A stretch of DNA of 6,683 bases from Enterobacterales bacterium (GTDB lineage Bacteria > Pseudomonadota > Gammaproteobacteria > Enterobacterales > Succinivibrionaceae): assembly GCA_900768635.1 (NCBI GenBank), contig CAAGDP010000158.1:1-6683 (forward strand), given 5' to 3'. The translations under genes and the position numbers were made by a program. The notes beneath the pieces are model-generated. The model searched no databases and had not been told where the DNA came from. It saw only the letters and a program-made list of their open reading frames with translations. Of the stretch, positions 1 through 6,540 are shown in pieces; within the stretch, counting starts at the first letter, position 1, and each line of letters begins with the position of its first letter.

Positions 1-215
1 AAAAAGATTTAACACTCAAAGAACGAGTCTATGAATGTACAGAATGTGGATTTACTATAGACCGAGATTTGAATGCAGCAAAAAACCTGAGACAACAGAT
101 AAAAAACGTAGGAGTAGCTTGCTCCAAACTTAAGCCTGTGGAGCTGACGGCTCTGTTATCTGATTTAGAAATAAATGGGATAGCAACCAGCAGTTGTGAA
201 GCAGGAATTAGGTAA
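1..215 (+). CDS. tnpB: TnpB RNA-guided nuclease, C-terminal end (partial, cut by window edge)
   Basis: This is the last 70 codons of an IS200/IS605-family TnpB gene, read in the frame starting at base 3 and ending at TAA 213-215. The visible part contains the second CxxC pair of the zinc ribbon (YECTECGFTIDRD) directly followed by DRDLNAAKNL, the RuvC-III motif whose aspartate completes the nuclease active site. After it comes the poorly conserved tail typical of IS1341-type proteins, ending SSCEAGIR. TnpB is a transposon-encoded endonuclease guided by an RNA made from the element's own 3' end, and it helps retain the element. The first zinc pair, RuvC-I and RuvC-II lie outside the window, so it cannot be judged whether the gene is intact or has a tnpA partner. 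Family assignment is firm; activity is unknown. Confidence 0.93.
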   Translation, partial: KDLTLKERVYECTECGFTIDRDLNAAKNLRQQIKNVGVACSKLKPVELTALLSDLEINGIATSSCEAGIR

Positions 216-235
216 AAAGATTGTAATTATTAACT
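100..235 (+). ncRNA. Candidate omega RNA / right-end guide RNA scaffold overlapping tnpB 3' end
   Basis: In IS200/IS605 elements the guide RNA of TnpB is transcribed across the end of tnpB and the element's right end. Here the poorly conserved TnpB tail can form short hairpins: GGAG 111-114 with CTCC 122-125, and GAGC 141-144 with GCTC 150-153. This fits selection on RNA rather than protein in that stretch. The 5' limit is a guess. The 3' limit, where guide sequence would begin, cannot be fixed because the element boundary is not recognisable from one copy. The call rests mainly on family knowledge. Confidence 0.33.
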
Positions 236-428
236 ATTTATATAATTTTATAGTTTTTTATAGATCCTAATTAGCGGTATAGCATGGTTATAATATAGTT
301 AACTGCCGGAATTTTAAGGCAATATTGTCGATGAAGACTGTTTCTGCATAAGTTTCCTAATTTGGTAATGCTGCAGTCTGAAAGATGTTTTGGAAAAGTA
401 TATACTGCCGGAGTCCGAATTCTGGTCA

Positions 429-452
429 GTATCCTGATAGTTGATCAGGTAC
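429..452. repeat. Imperfect inverted repeat / hairpin upstream of relA
   Basis: CCTGAT (433-438) and ATCAGG (444-449) pair perfectly around the five-base loop AGTTG. Skipping one unpaired T at 432, the stem extends by GTA (429-431) with TAC (450-452), giving nine pairs. No T-run follows directly, so it is not a standard intrinsic terminator. It could be an operator, an element of the relA leader RNA if transcription starts upstream, or a subterminal hairpin of the mobile element. The structure is visible; its role is unknown. Confidence 0.5.
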
Positions 453-459
453 AGGGAAC

Positions 460-487
460 TTGCGGGTATTTTTATTGTCTATATAGT
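460..487 (+). promoter_or_regulatory. Weak sigma-70 promoter candidate for relA
   Basis: A -10-like TATAGT at 482-487 matches five of six consensus bases. It lies 16 bases after TTGCGG (460-465), which matches only the TTG of a -35 box. Transcription would begin near 493-495, giving a leader of about 70 bases before the relA start at 562. A second -10-like hexamer, TATAAG at 505-510, has no -35 partner. The poor -35 keeps confidence low. Confidence 0.25.
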
Positions 488-561
488 TGGTTTGCATTAG
501 TACATATAAGCAAGATGCCTTTGCATTTATGGTAAGTTAGAATTTACAGTGCGGAAAAATA

Positions 562-2808
562 ATGGTAGCAATCAGAGATACTCACAGTAAAACCAAATTC
601 AGCCTGGATACCTGGGAAAAGTCATTAAATATCGGCGAATCTGAACGACAGATCCTGATTGATACTTTTAATTACTGCTCCAAACTCTGCAACGATACTC
701 GGCTGGAGGAAATATTGCAGAAACGCAGTGCCGAAATGATAGGCATTCTACTTACTCTTCATATGGATCTGCCTACTTTGCAGGTGGCAGTTCTTTACAC
801 CCACTATACCGAAAAACTCCTTACTCAGGAGCAGGTTTCCAAAGATTTTTCTTCCCTGATATCTTCAATTCTTCGCGGTGCAATTGATATGGAAGCCATC
901 AGATTTCTCCAGAATATGGGAAACAGTGGCAATCAGATTACCGAAGTGCAGATTGATAATGTTCGACGCATGCTTATTGCTATGGTGGAAGATATCCGCT
1001 CCGTGGTTATCAAACTGTCTGAACGTATTGCCTATCTTCGGGAAGTTAAGAATGCCAACGAAGAAACCCGGGTTCTTGCCGCCAAAGAGATTTCTTCCAT
1101 TTATGCACCTTTGGCTAATCGTTTGGGAATTGGTCAGCTGAAGTGGGAACTGGAGGATTTGGCATTTCGTTATCTTCATCCAGATATGTATAAACAGATA
1201 GCCAAACTTCTGGATGAGAAGCGTATTGATCGGGAAAATTATATCAATAACTTTGTAACGGAACTGAAGCAGGCTCTTAGTGTTGCCGGGATAACTGCCG
1301 ATGTTTATGGACGTCCTAAGCATATATACAGTATCTGGCGAAAGATGCAAAAGAAACATCTGGATTTTTCCGAGCTATACGACGTCCGGGCGGTGAGAGT
1401 TATCACCAAGGAGTTGGCTGACTGTTATGCCGCTTTGGGTGTAGTCCATACTCACTGGCATCATATTCCTAAGGAATTTGATGATTATGTGGCAAATCCT
1501 AAGCCTAATGGTTATCAGTCTATCCATACGGTAGTTCTGGGAGACGGCGGAAAACCTGTTGAGATACAGATCCGAACTGAAAAAATGCATCAGAATGCGG
1601 AGCTGGGAGTTGCTGCTCACTGGAAATACAAGGAAAACAGTAAGACTACCGATACTGCCTATGAGGAACGTATAGCCTGGCTTCGTCACCTTCTTTCTTG
1701 GCAGGAGGATATGGTTGAATCGGGAGCTCTGGTAGATGAATTCCGTACGCAGGTCTTTGAAGATAGAGTTTATGTTTTCACACCAAAGGGCGATGTAGTT
1801 GATCTTCCAAACGGAGCTACTCCTTTGGATATGGCTTATTCCATCCACTCTATGATTGGGCATCGATGCATTGGTGCAAAGGTTAATGGCAAGATTGTGC
1901 CTTTCACCTATCAGCTTCAGACTGGTGAACAGGTGGAGATCCTGACGCAGAAAGAGCCAAACCCAAGTCGAGACTGGTTAAATCCTAATAACGGTTATAT
2001 TAAAACCTCCAAGGCTCGTTCCAAAATTTCGGCCTGGTTCAAAAGACTGGATCGGGAAAAGAATTTGGAAGCAGGTAATGAAATCCTTACCCGGGAGCTG
2101 GATCGCAATGGTCTGGAGGTAGATCGGCAAACTCTGGATAAGGCTTTGCTAAGTGCCTGTAAACACTACAATCTAACTACTGTGGAAGATTTGATTGTTA
2201 ATATTGGCGCCGGTATTGTCAAAATTAATCAGCTGATCAGCTACATGGAACTGGGGGTTAAAAACTCTCTGGCAGATGCGGTTGCCGATGACGAATCAAT
2301 TCTCAGTCGCTACGAAAAGGACGCATCTTCTGTTGCTTCTGGATCTGATCGGAAAAAGCCAACCAACAGTATTGTGGTGAACGGGGTTGGAAATCTCCTT
2401 ACTCATATGTGTAAACACTGTCAGCCTGTTCCCGGGGATGATATTGTGGGTTTTATTACCCAGAGCCGAGGCATTACTATTCATCGGGTGGACTGCGTGA
2501 AGTTTATTGATCAGGCTAAAATCAGTCCGGAAAGAGTGGTGGAGGCAAACTGGGATGTTAATTATTCCCAGGGATATTCCATAACCGTAAGAATTACCGC
2601 CAATGATCGTCCTGGACTTCTTAGGGATATTACTACGGTAATTGCTAACGAAAGAGTAAATGTAATGGGCATCCGTTCCAAATCAAATGTGAAATTACAG
2701 ACTGCCGGTATTGATATTGAACTGGAAGTATACAATATCAGTGATCTTACCAAGGTAATTTCCAGATTGAATCAGATTGATGACATTATTTCTGCTAAAA
2801 GGCTTTAG
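562..2808 (+). CDS. relA: RelA, monofunctional GTP pyrophosphokinase ((p)ppGpp synthetase I)
   Basis: RelA binds ribosomes stalled with uncharged tRNA and transfers pyrophosphate from ATP to GTP/GDP, making (p)ppGpp for the stringent response. The 748 residues match the usual RelA length and start with MVAIR, close to E. coli MVAVR. The N-terminal hydrolase-like domain has lost the HD...ED metal motif (residues 80-85 read THYTEK), so it should not degrade (p)ppGpp, unlike SpoT/Rel. The synthetase domain has YGRPKH (249-254), the RelA-type acidic EFDD (305-308) and GYQSIH from 317. A TGS domain covers about 402-465, then come a helical region, the zinc-finger domain (about 610-650) and a C-terminal ACT domain (about 670-748). 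The zinc site reads CKHC at 617-620, where E. coli has ARCC, with H641 and C645 conserved. The start ATG is preceded by a modest GCGGA, GGA ending six bases upstream. No terminator follows, so the downstream genes are probably co-transcribed. Confidence 0.98.
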   Translation: MVAIRDTHSKTKFSLDTWEKSLNIGESERQILIDTFNYCSKLCNDTRLEEILQKRSAEMIGILLTLHMDLPTLQVAVLYTHYTEKLLTQEQVSKDFSSLISSILRGAIDMEAIRFLQNMGNSGNQITEVQIDNVRRMLIAMVEDIRSVVIKLSERIAYLREVKNANEETRVLAAKEISSIYAPLANRLGIGQLKWELEDLAFRYLHPDMYKQIAKLLDEKRIDRENYINNFVTELKQALSVAGITADVYGRPKHIYSIWRKMQKKHLDFSELYDVRAVRVITKELADCYAALGVVHTHWHHIPKEFDDYVANPKPNGYQSIHTVVLGDGGKPVEIQIRTEKMHQNAELGVAAHWKYKENSKTTDTAYEERIAWLRHLLSWQEDMVESGALVDEFRTQVFEDRVYVFTPKGDVVDLPNGATPLDMAYSIHSMIGHRCIGAKVNGKIVPFTYQLQTGEQVEILTQKEPNPSRDWLNPNNGYIKTSKARSKISAWFKRLDREKNLEAGNEILTRELDRNGLEVDRQTLDKALLSACKHYNLTTVEDLIVNIGAGIVKINQLISYMELGVKNSLADAVADDESILSRYEKDASSVASGSDRKKPTNSIVVNGVGNLLTHMCKHCQPVPGDDIVGFITQSRGITIHRVDCVKFIDQAKISPERVVEANWDVNYSQGYSITVRITANDRPGLLRDITTVIANERVNVMGIRSKSNVKLQTAGIDIELEVYNISDLTKVISRLNQIDDIISAKRL

Positions 2809-2824
2809 CAACATAGTTTTATAC

Positions 2825-2830
2825 AGGAGG
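2825..2830 (+). promoter_or_regulatory. Consensus Shine-Dalgarno site of the leader ORF
   Basis: AGGAGG is the strongest ribosome binding site in the window and lies five bases before ATG 2836. That ATG is not in frame with the membrane transferase downstream, so the site loads ribosomes onto a 15-codon leader ORF. The transferase start at 2880 has no purine-rich site of its own. The site can also fold with downstream bases: CAG 2833-2835 pairs with CTG 2841-2843, and CAGG 2824-2827 pairs with CCTG 2844-2847. Confidence 0.7.
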
Positions 2831-2835
2831 TGCAG

Positions 2836-2883
2836 ATGTACTGCCTGATCTTCTCTATATTTTTCATATTTCAGATTCTATGA
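2836..2883 (+). CDS. 15-codon hydrophobic leader peptide overlapping the transferase start
   Basis: The ORF reads MYCLIFSIFFIFQIL followed by TGA at 2881-2883. It has a consensus AGGAGG five bases upstream and starts 27 bases after the relA stop. Its TGA overlaps the ATG of the next gene as ATGA (2880-2883), the classic arrangement for translational coupling by terminating ribosomes. The peptide is almost entirely hydrophobic and aromatic, and I recognise no family. Its likely job is to deliver ribosomes to the weakly initiated transferase start, or to regulate that delivery; the peptide itself may have no function. Alternative: the reading frame of the transferase is open upstream to at least 2823 without ATG, GTG or TTG, so a CTG start at 2841 (ten bases after AGGAGG) would give a transferase 13 residues longer. 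A sequencing indel joining the two frames cannot be excluded. Confidence 0.5.
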   Translation: MYCLIFSIFFIFQIL

Positions 2884-4838
2884 GCAAAATATCTTTACCC
2901 TTTACCCCCTACTGTCATCTCCTGATTTGCAGTCTTCTTTCCTTTGCTTTTTTTCTTACCTTCCGTCTGGCGGGATGTGTTTTTTTCTTTAACCTCATAG
3001 ATCATTCTGAAATTCCAAGGATGTTATTTCAGGGATTGCGGGTGGACATTGCAACATTAGGCTATCTTATGTCCCTGCCGGTACTGCTGGTCTTTCTAAT
3101 GCAGATCAGTGGAGCTGCAGGAAAGTTCTTTCTGCTGATTGAGAGAGTTTATCTTACATTTGCCTTTGCTCTGCTGCTTTTCCTGGAGTTATGTACATTT
3201 CCTTTTATGGAAGAATATGGTCAGAGACCTAATCGGTTATTTGTGGAATATTTGGTTTATCCAAAGGAAGTGTTTAATCTGATGGTAAATAATCCCTACC
3301 ATCTTATTTCCTCCATAGTAATTATTATCCTGATGATTGCTGCAACAGTATTTTTGTGGAAGATGTTCAGAAAATATCTAAATCTGCCACTTAAAACCTC
3401 TCTGTCGGGTGCCATAATCGTCTTTTTGATTATGGGTAATGTGACATTTATCTGCGCCCGCTCTTCTTTTCATCATCGCCCTTTCAATCTTGCCAAGGCT
3501 TATTTTTCCACCAACCAGACAGTTAATGCCTTGACCGGTAACTCGGTATACAGTCTGATATCTTCTGTAAAAACTGCTTATGGGGAGCATAAGGTAAGTT
3601 ATCCGGAACAACTGGAAAAAGATATGCTAAGTAATATCAAGACAGCTACCGGTTTTGATTTTTCACCGGCAACAGAGGATTTTCCTACCTTAAATCATCT
3701 GCAACCTACGGCAGAATTTACCGGAGCTAATGTAGTAGTTATCCTTCAGGAAAGTATGGGTGCCCAGTTTGTTAAAAGCCTGGGAGGTAGGGATCTGACT
3801 CCTAATTTAGACAAACTCTGTGCAGAATACTGGTGCTTTTCCAATATGTATGCTACCGGGGTTCGATCTATCCGCGGAATTGAAGCAGTAACTACCGGTT
3901 TTACGCCTACAGCCAACCGTGCTGTAGTGAAAAGGGAACACTCCCAACGGGATTTTTTCAATCTTGCATATGCATTCAGAGAGAAGGGCTATGAAAATCT
4001 GTTTATTTACGGAGGAGAATCTAATTTTGACAATATGCGTTCTTTCTTCCTGGGTAACGGGTATACCAGCATAACGGATTATGAGGATTATGACTCTCCT
4101 TCTTTTGTAGGAACATGGGGCGTGTCAGACGAAGATCTTTTTAATAAGGCTCTTGAGAAGTTTGATAACCTTGCAGGTAAGGGAAAACCGTTTTATGCAC
4201 TGCTTTTTACTTCATCAAATCATGACCCTTTTGAAATCCCTGAGGGAAAGATTCAGATTCAGGATACATCAGGTAACATTAAGCAGTTTGCCGCCATTAA
4301 ATACGCAGATTATGCCCTGGGAAGATTTGTAGGCGAAATTAAGAAACGTCCTTACTATCAGAATACTATTTTTCTGGTAATTGCAGATCATGATGCCCGG
4401 GTAACCGGTCGCAATCTGGTGCCGGTGAATCACTTTCATATCCCGGCGGTAATTTTCGGCGGTAATATTGAAAAGCGTCTGGAAAAGCAGGTAGTAAGTC
4501 AGATTGATATGCCAAAAACTTTATTGTCTCTTGCCGGTATTGAAATGAATACCCCAATGCTGGGTTATGATCTGACTAATCTTCCCGAAGGCTTTAAAGG
4601 CCGGGCTATGATGCAGTATTACAACAATTTTCTTCTTTTGCAGAATGATGGAAAGGTTGCTCTGGTTCAGCCGGAAAATCCGGTGATGACTATGCATTAT
4701 GATAAAGCCAGTCAAAGCCTAACTCCGGTTACAGAAGATAAGCAATTTAATGATTTGGCTCTAAGTTATGCTCTTTTTGGAGAAAGGGCTTATCAGAAGG
4801 GATATTATCTTACGGAAAGAAAAGTACCTGCCAGATAA
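2880..4838 (+). CDS. LtaS/OpgB-like sulfatase-superfamily membrane phosphotransferase
   Basis: This 652-residue inner-membrane protein belongs to the LTA synthase family of the alkaline phosphatase/sulfatase superfamily. Members typically transfer phosphoglycerol or similar head groups from phospholipids to an envelope acceptor. Five hydrophobic segments (about 12-40, 55-77, 83-107, 141-162, 173-193) precede a linker and a catalytic domain from about 283 to 560, which should be periplasmic. Expected metal and active-site positions are E291 (ILQES), the nucleophile position at 330 (GVRSIRG), D503 and H504 (IADHDAR), and H448 (SSNHDP), probably substrate binding. Relatives usually have threonine at the nucleophile position (GTRTVRG); here it is serine. 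The C-terminal 90 residues are the family's usual tail. The acceptor cannot be told from sequence; teichoic acid is unlikely in a Gram-negative, while an osmoregulated glucan, lipid A or another glycan is possible. The start has no Shine-Dalgarno site and overlaps the leader ORF as ATGA, implying coupling. It lies downstream of relA, probably in one operon. Confidence 0.88.
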   Translation: MSKISLPFTPYCHLLICSLLSFAFFLTFRLAGCVFFFNLIDHSEIPRMLFQGLRVDIATLGYLMSLPVLLVFLMQISGAAGKFFLLIERVYLTFAFALLLFLELCTFPFMEEYGQRPNRLFVEYLVYPKEVFNLMVNNPYHLISSIVIIILMIAATVFLWKMFRKYLNLPLKTSLSGAIIVFLIMGNVTFICARSSFHHRPFNLAKAYFSTNQTVNALTGNSVYSLISSVKTAYGEHKVSYPEQLEKDMLSNIKTATGFDFSPATEDFPTLNHLQPTAEFTGANVVVILQESMGAQFVKSLGGRDLTPNLDKLCAEYWCFSNMYATGVRSIRGIEAVTTGFTPTANRAVVKREHSQRDFFNLAYAFREKGYENLFIYGGESNFDNMRSFFLGNGYTSITDYEDYDSPSFVGTWGVSDEDLFNKALEKFDNLAGKGKPFYALLFTSSNHDPFEIPEGKIQIQDTSGNIKQFAAIKYADYALGRFVGEIKKRPYYQNTIFLVIADHDARVTGRNLVPVNHFHIPAVIFGGNIEKRLEKQVVSQIDMPKTLLSLAGIEMNTPMLGYDLTNLPEGFKGRAMMQYYNNFLLLQNDGKVALVQPENPVMTMHYDKASQSLTPVTEDKQFNDLALSYALFGERAYQKGYYLTERKVPAR

Positions 4839-4861
4839 AAAAAGGGGCATAGCCCCTTTTT
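4839..4861. terminator. Bidirectional rho-independent terminator between convergent genes
   Basis: GGGGC (4844-4848) pairs with GCCCC (4852-4856) around the loop ATA. Five A-T pairs extend the stem on the outside (4839-4843 with 4857-4861). The plus strand then ends in five Ts and the minus strand in seven (complement of 4837-4843). It lies directly after the transferase stop and 21 bases beyond the purH stop, so it can end both convergent transcripts. Confidence 0.93.
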
Positions 4862-4882
4862 AACATAACCGGTGGTTCGGGA

Positions 4883-6472
4883 TTAGTGTCTGAAATGACG
4901 CATTCCGGTAAATACCATAACCATATTGTGTTCATCAGCAGCCTGAATAACTTCAGGATCACGGATAGATCCGCCAGGCTGAATTACGCACTGAATACCG
5001 CATTTTGCAGCTGCATCGATACCATCACGGAATGGGAAAAATGCATCTGATGCCATAACAGAGCCGCTGACTTCCAGATTTTCCTCACGGGCCTTAATTC
5101 CGGCAATTTCAGCTGAATAAACACGGCTCATCTGACCAGCACCTACACCAATGGTCATACGATCCTTGGAGTAGACAATGGCGTTGGATTTAACAAATTT
5201 ACATACCTTCCAGCAGAATAGCAGTTCTTCCAGCTCGGCCTGAGTTGGCTGACGTTTGGTAACTACTTGAAGGTCGCCGATATCTACCATTCCCAGATCC
5301 CGATCCTGCACCAGAAGTCCGCCGTTTACGCGACGGCAATCCATGCTGGCCTTTTTAGTATCCCAGAAACCGCATTCCAGCAGTCTGATATTCTTTTTCT
5401 GAGCCACGATTTCACGGGCAGCATCGCTTACCTTTGGAGCAATGATAACTTCACAGAACTGGTTGGCAATAATCTGCTTGGCTGTTTCTTCGTCTAATTC
5501 ACGGTTGCAGGCAATAATACCACCAAATGCAGAAGTAGGATCGGTTCTGAAGGCTTTAACATAAGCCTCGTGAAGGTTTTTACCTAATGCTGCACCACAA
5601 GGATTGGCGTGCTTAACAATAACACAGGCCGGTTCCTGGAATTGCTTTACACATTCCAAAGCAGCATCGGTATCGGAGATGTTATTGTAGGAGAGAGCTT
5701 TACCCTGTAACTGCTTTGCAGTAGATACATTAGCTTCCTGATTATCAGCTTCAACATAGAATGCTGCTGCCTGATGAGAGTTTTCTCCATAGCGCATATC
5801 CTGCTGCTTGATAAATTGCAGGTTAAGAGTGCGTGGAAATTTGGAGTTAGGTGAACATTCTTCCTTAATACCGTAGCTTGGAACCTTGGTACCAAAATAA
5901 TTGGCAATCATGCCATCGTAACCGGCAGTATGTTCAAATGCAGCTACTGCTAAATCAAATTTTGTTTCGTAGGAAAGAGCATTGTTATTGCTGTCCATTT
6001 CGGCAATAACCCGATCATAATCTCTAGCATTAACTACAATTGCCACATCCTTATGATTTTTAGCGGCAGCTCTTACCATAGTTGGACCGCCAATATCGAT
6101 GTTTTCGATGGCTCGTTCCAAAGAACATTCAGGATCAGCTACAGTTTTGGCAAAAGGATAAAGATTAACAACCACCAGATCTATCGGCTTGATGTCATGT
6201 TCTTTCATAACTTCGTCATCAGTTCCTCTGCGACCGAGAATGCCACCGTGAACCTTCGGATGAAGAGTCTTGACGCGTCCGTCCATCATTTCAGGAAAAC
6301 CGGTGTAGTCGCTTACTTCAATTACAGGTATTCCGGCTTCAGAAAGCAGCCGTGCAGTGCCTCCGGTTGATAAAATTTCTACTCCGCGTTTGTTAAGAGC
6401 CTTTGCAAAGTCAACAATCCCTGTTTTATCAGAAACGCTGATGAGGGCTCTGCGAATTGGAAGATTTTCCAT
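4883..6472 (-). CDS. purH: PurH, bifunctional AICAR formyltransferase / IMP cyclohydrolase
   Basis: PurH catalyses the last two steps of de novo purine synthesis in the cytoplasm: formylation of AICAR with 10-formyl-tetrahydrofolate, then ring closure of FAICAR to IMP. Starting at ATG 6472-6470 the protein has 529 residues, the same as E. coli PurH, and aligns with it throughout to the shared end RHFRH. The N-terminal MGS-like cyclohydrolase domain shows SDKTGI (14-19), STGGTAR (35-41) and GRVKTLHPKVHGG (65-77). The C-terminal transformylase domain shows VKHANPCG with catalytic K287 and H288, and the late VIQPGGSIRD motif. A GTG at 6508-6506 would add 12 residues (MFINYSLKGSLE) unlike the family, while the ATG has AAAGGA nine bases upstream, so the shorter form is preferred. 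Unlike the enterobacterial purHD operon, no purD follows: the gene runs straight into a shared terminator. Confidence 0.97.
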   Translation of the reverse strand: MENLPIRRALISVSDKTGIVDFAKALNKRGVEILSTGGTARLLSEAGIPVIEVSDYTGFPEMMDGRVKTLHPKVHGGILGRRGTDDEVMKEHDIKPIDLVVVNLYPFAKTVADPECSLERAIENIDIGGPTMVRAAAKNHKDVAIVVNARDYDRVIAEMDSNNNALSYETKFDLAVAAFEHTAGYDGMIANYFGTKVPSYGIKEECSPNSKFPRTLNLQFIKQQDMRYGENSHQAAAFYVEADNQEANVSTAKQLQGKALSYNNISDTDAALECVKQFQEPACVIVKHANPCGAALGKNLHEAYVKAFRTDPTSAFGGIIACNRELDEETAKQIIANQFCEVIIAPKVSDAAREIVAQKKNIRLLECGFWDTKKASMDCRRVNGGLLVQDRDLGMVDIGDLQVVTKRQPTQAELEELLFCWKVCKFVKSNAIVYSKDRMTIGVGAGQMSRVYSAEIAGIKAREENLEVSGSVMASDAFFPFRDGIDAAAKCGIQCVIQPGGSIRDPEVIQAADEHNMVMVFTGMRHFRH

Positions 6473-6481
6473 TTCCAAAGA

Positions 6482-6487
6482 TCCTTT
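6482..6487 (-). promoter_or_regulatory. Shine-Dalgarno site that decides the purH start
   Basis: On the minus strand the sequence reads AAAGGA, then nine bases, then ATG (6472-6470). This supports the 529-residue start over the GTG codon 36 bases further upstream, which lies within a run of T-rich sequence and has no comparable site. Confidence 0.75.
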
Positions 6488-6540
6488 TAACGAATAATTA
6501 ATAAACACTAAAGAAAATAACCCCAGAAAGGATTATGCAA

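Larger units (their letters stand above)
216..561. other. Intergenic region between tnpB and relA, with transposon right flank
   Basis: These 346 bases contain no convincing gene. The first 85 or so are very AT-rich and probably include the right end of the TnpB element. A small stem is possible at 304-321 (TGCC 304-307 with GGCA 318-321, loop of 10). A perfect TATAAT at 289-294 lacks a -35 partner at normal spacing. The nonamer ACTGCCGGA occurs twice (302-310 and 404-412), which may be chance. Positions 429-452 form a good hairpin and 460-487 is a weak promoter candidate, both listed separately. A 55-codon ORF at 368-535 has no ribosome binding site and was not accepted. Confidence 0.6.

Noticed and set aside
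289..294. Perfect TATAAT hexamer
   Set aside because: No -35-like hexamer at 15-19 bases upstream and no correctly spaced TGn extension; such hexamers are common in this AT-rich stretch.
302..412. Direct repeat of ACTGCCGGA at 302-310 and 404-412
   Set aside because: Only two nine-base copies with no shared flanks or further copies nearby; probably chance, although a binding site pair cannot be excluded.
368..535. 55-codon plus-strand ORF between tnpB and relA, beginning MLQSERCFGK
   Set aside because: No ribosome binding site before ATG 368, unusual composition rich in Cys and aromatic residues, no recognisable family, and it covers the likely relA promoter region. An open frame of this length is expected by chance.
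865..1863. Two long minus-strand ORFs inside relA (865-1359 and 1375-1863)
   Set aside because: They lie entirely inside the strongly conserved relA frame, have no family resemblance and are explained as antisense shadows.
6473..6508. Upstream GTG start for purH giving 541 residues
   Set aside because: The extra 12 residues do not resemble PurH, the GTG lacks a good ribosome site, and the internal ATG has AAAGGA at nine bases and gives the standard 529-residue length.
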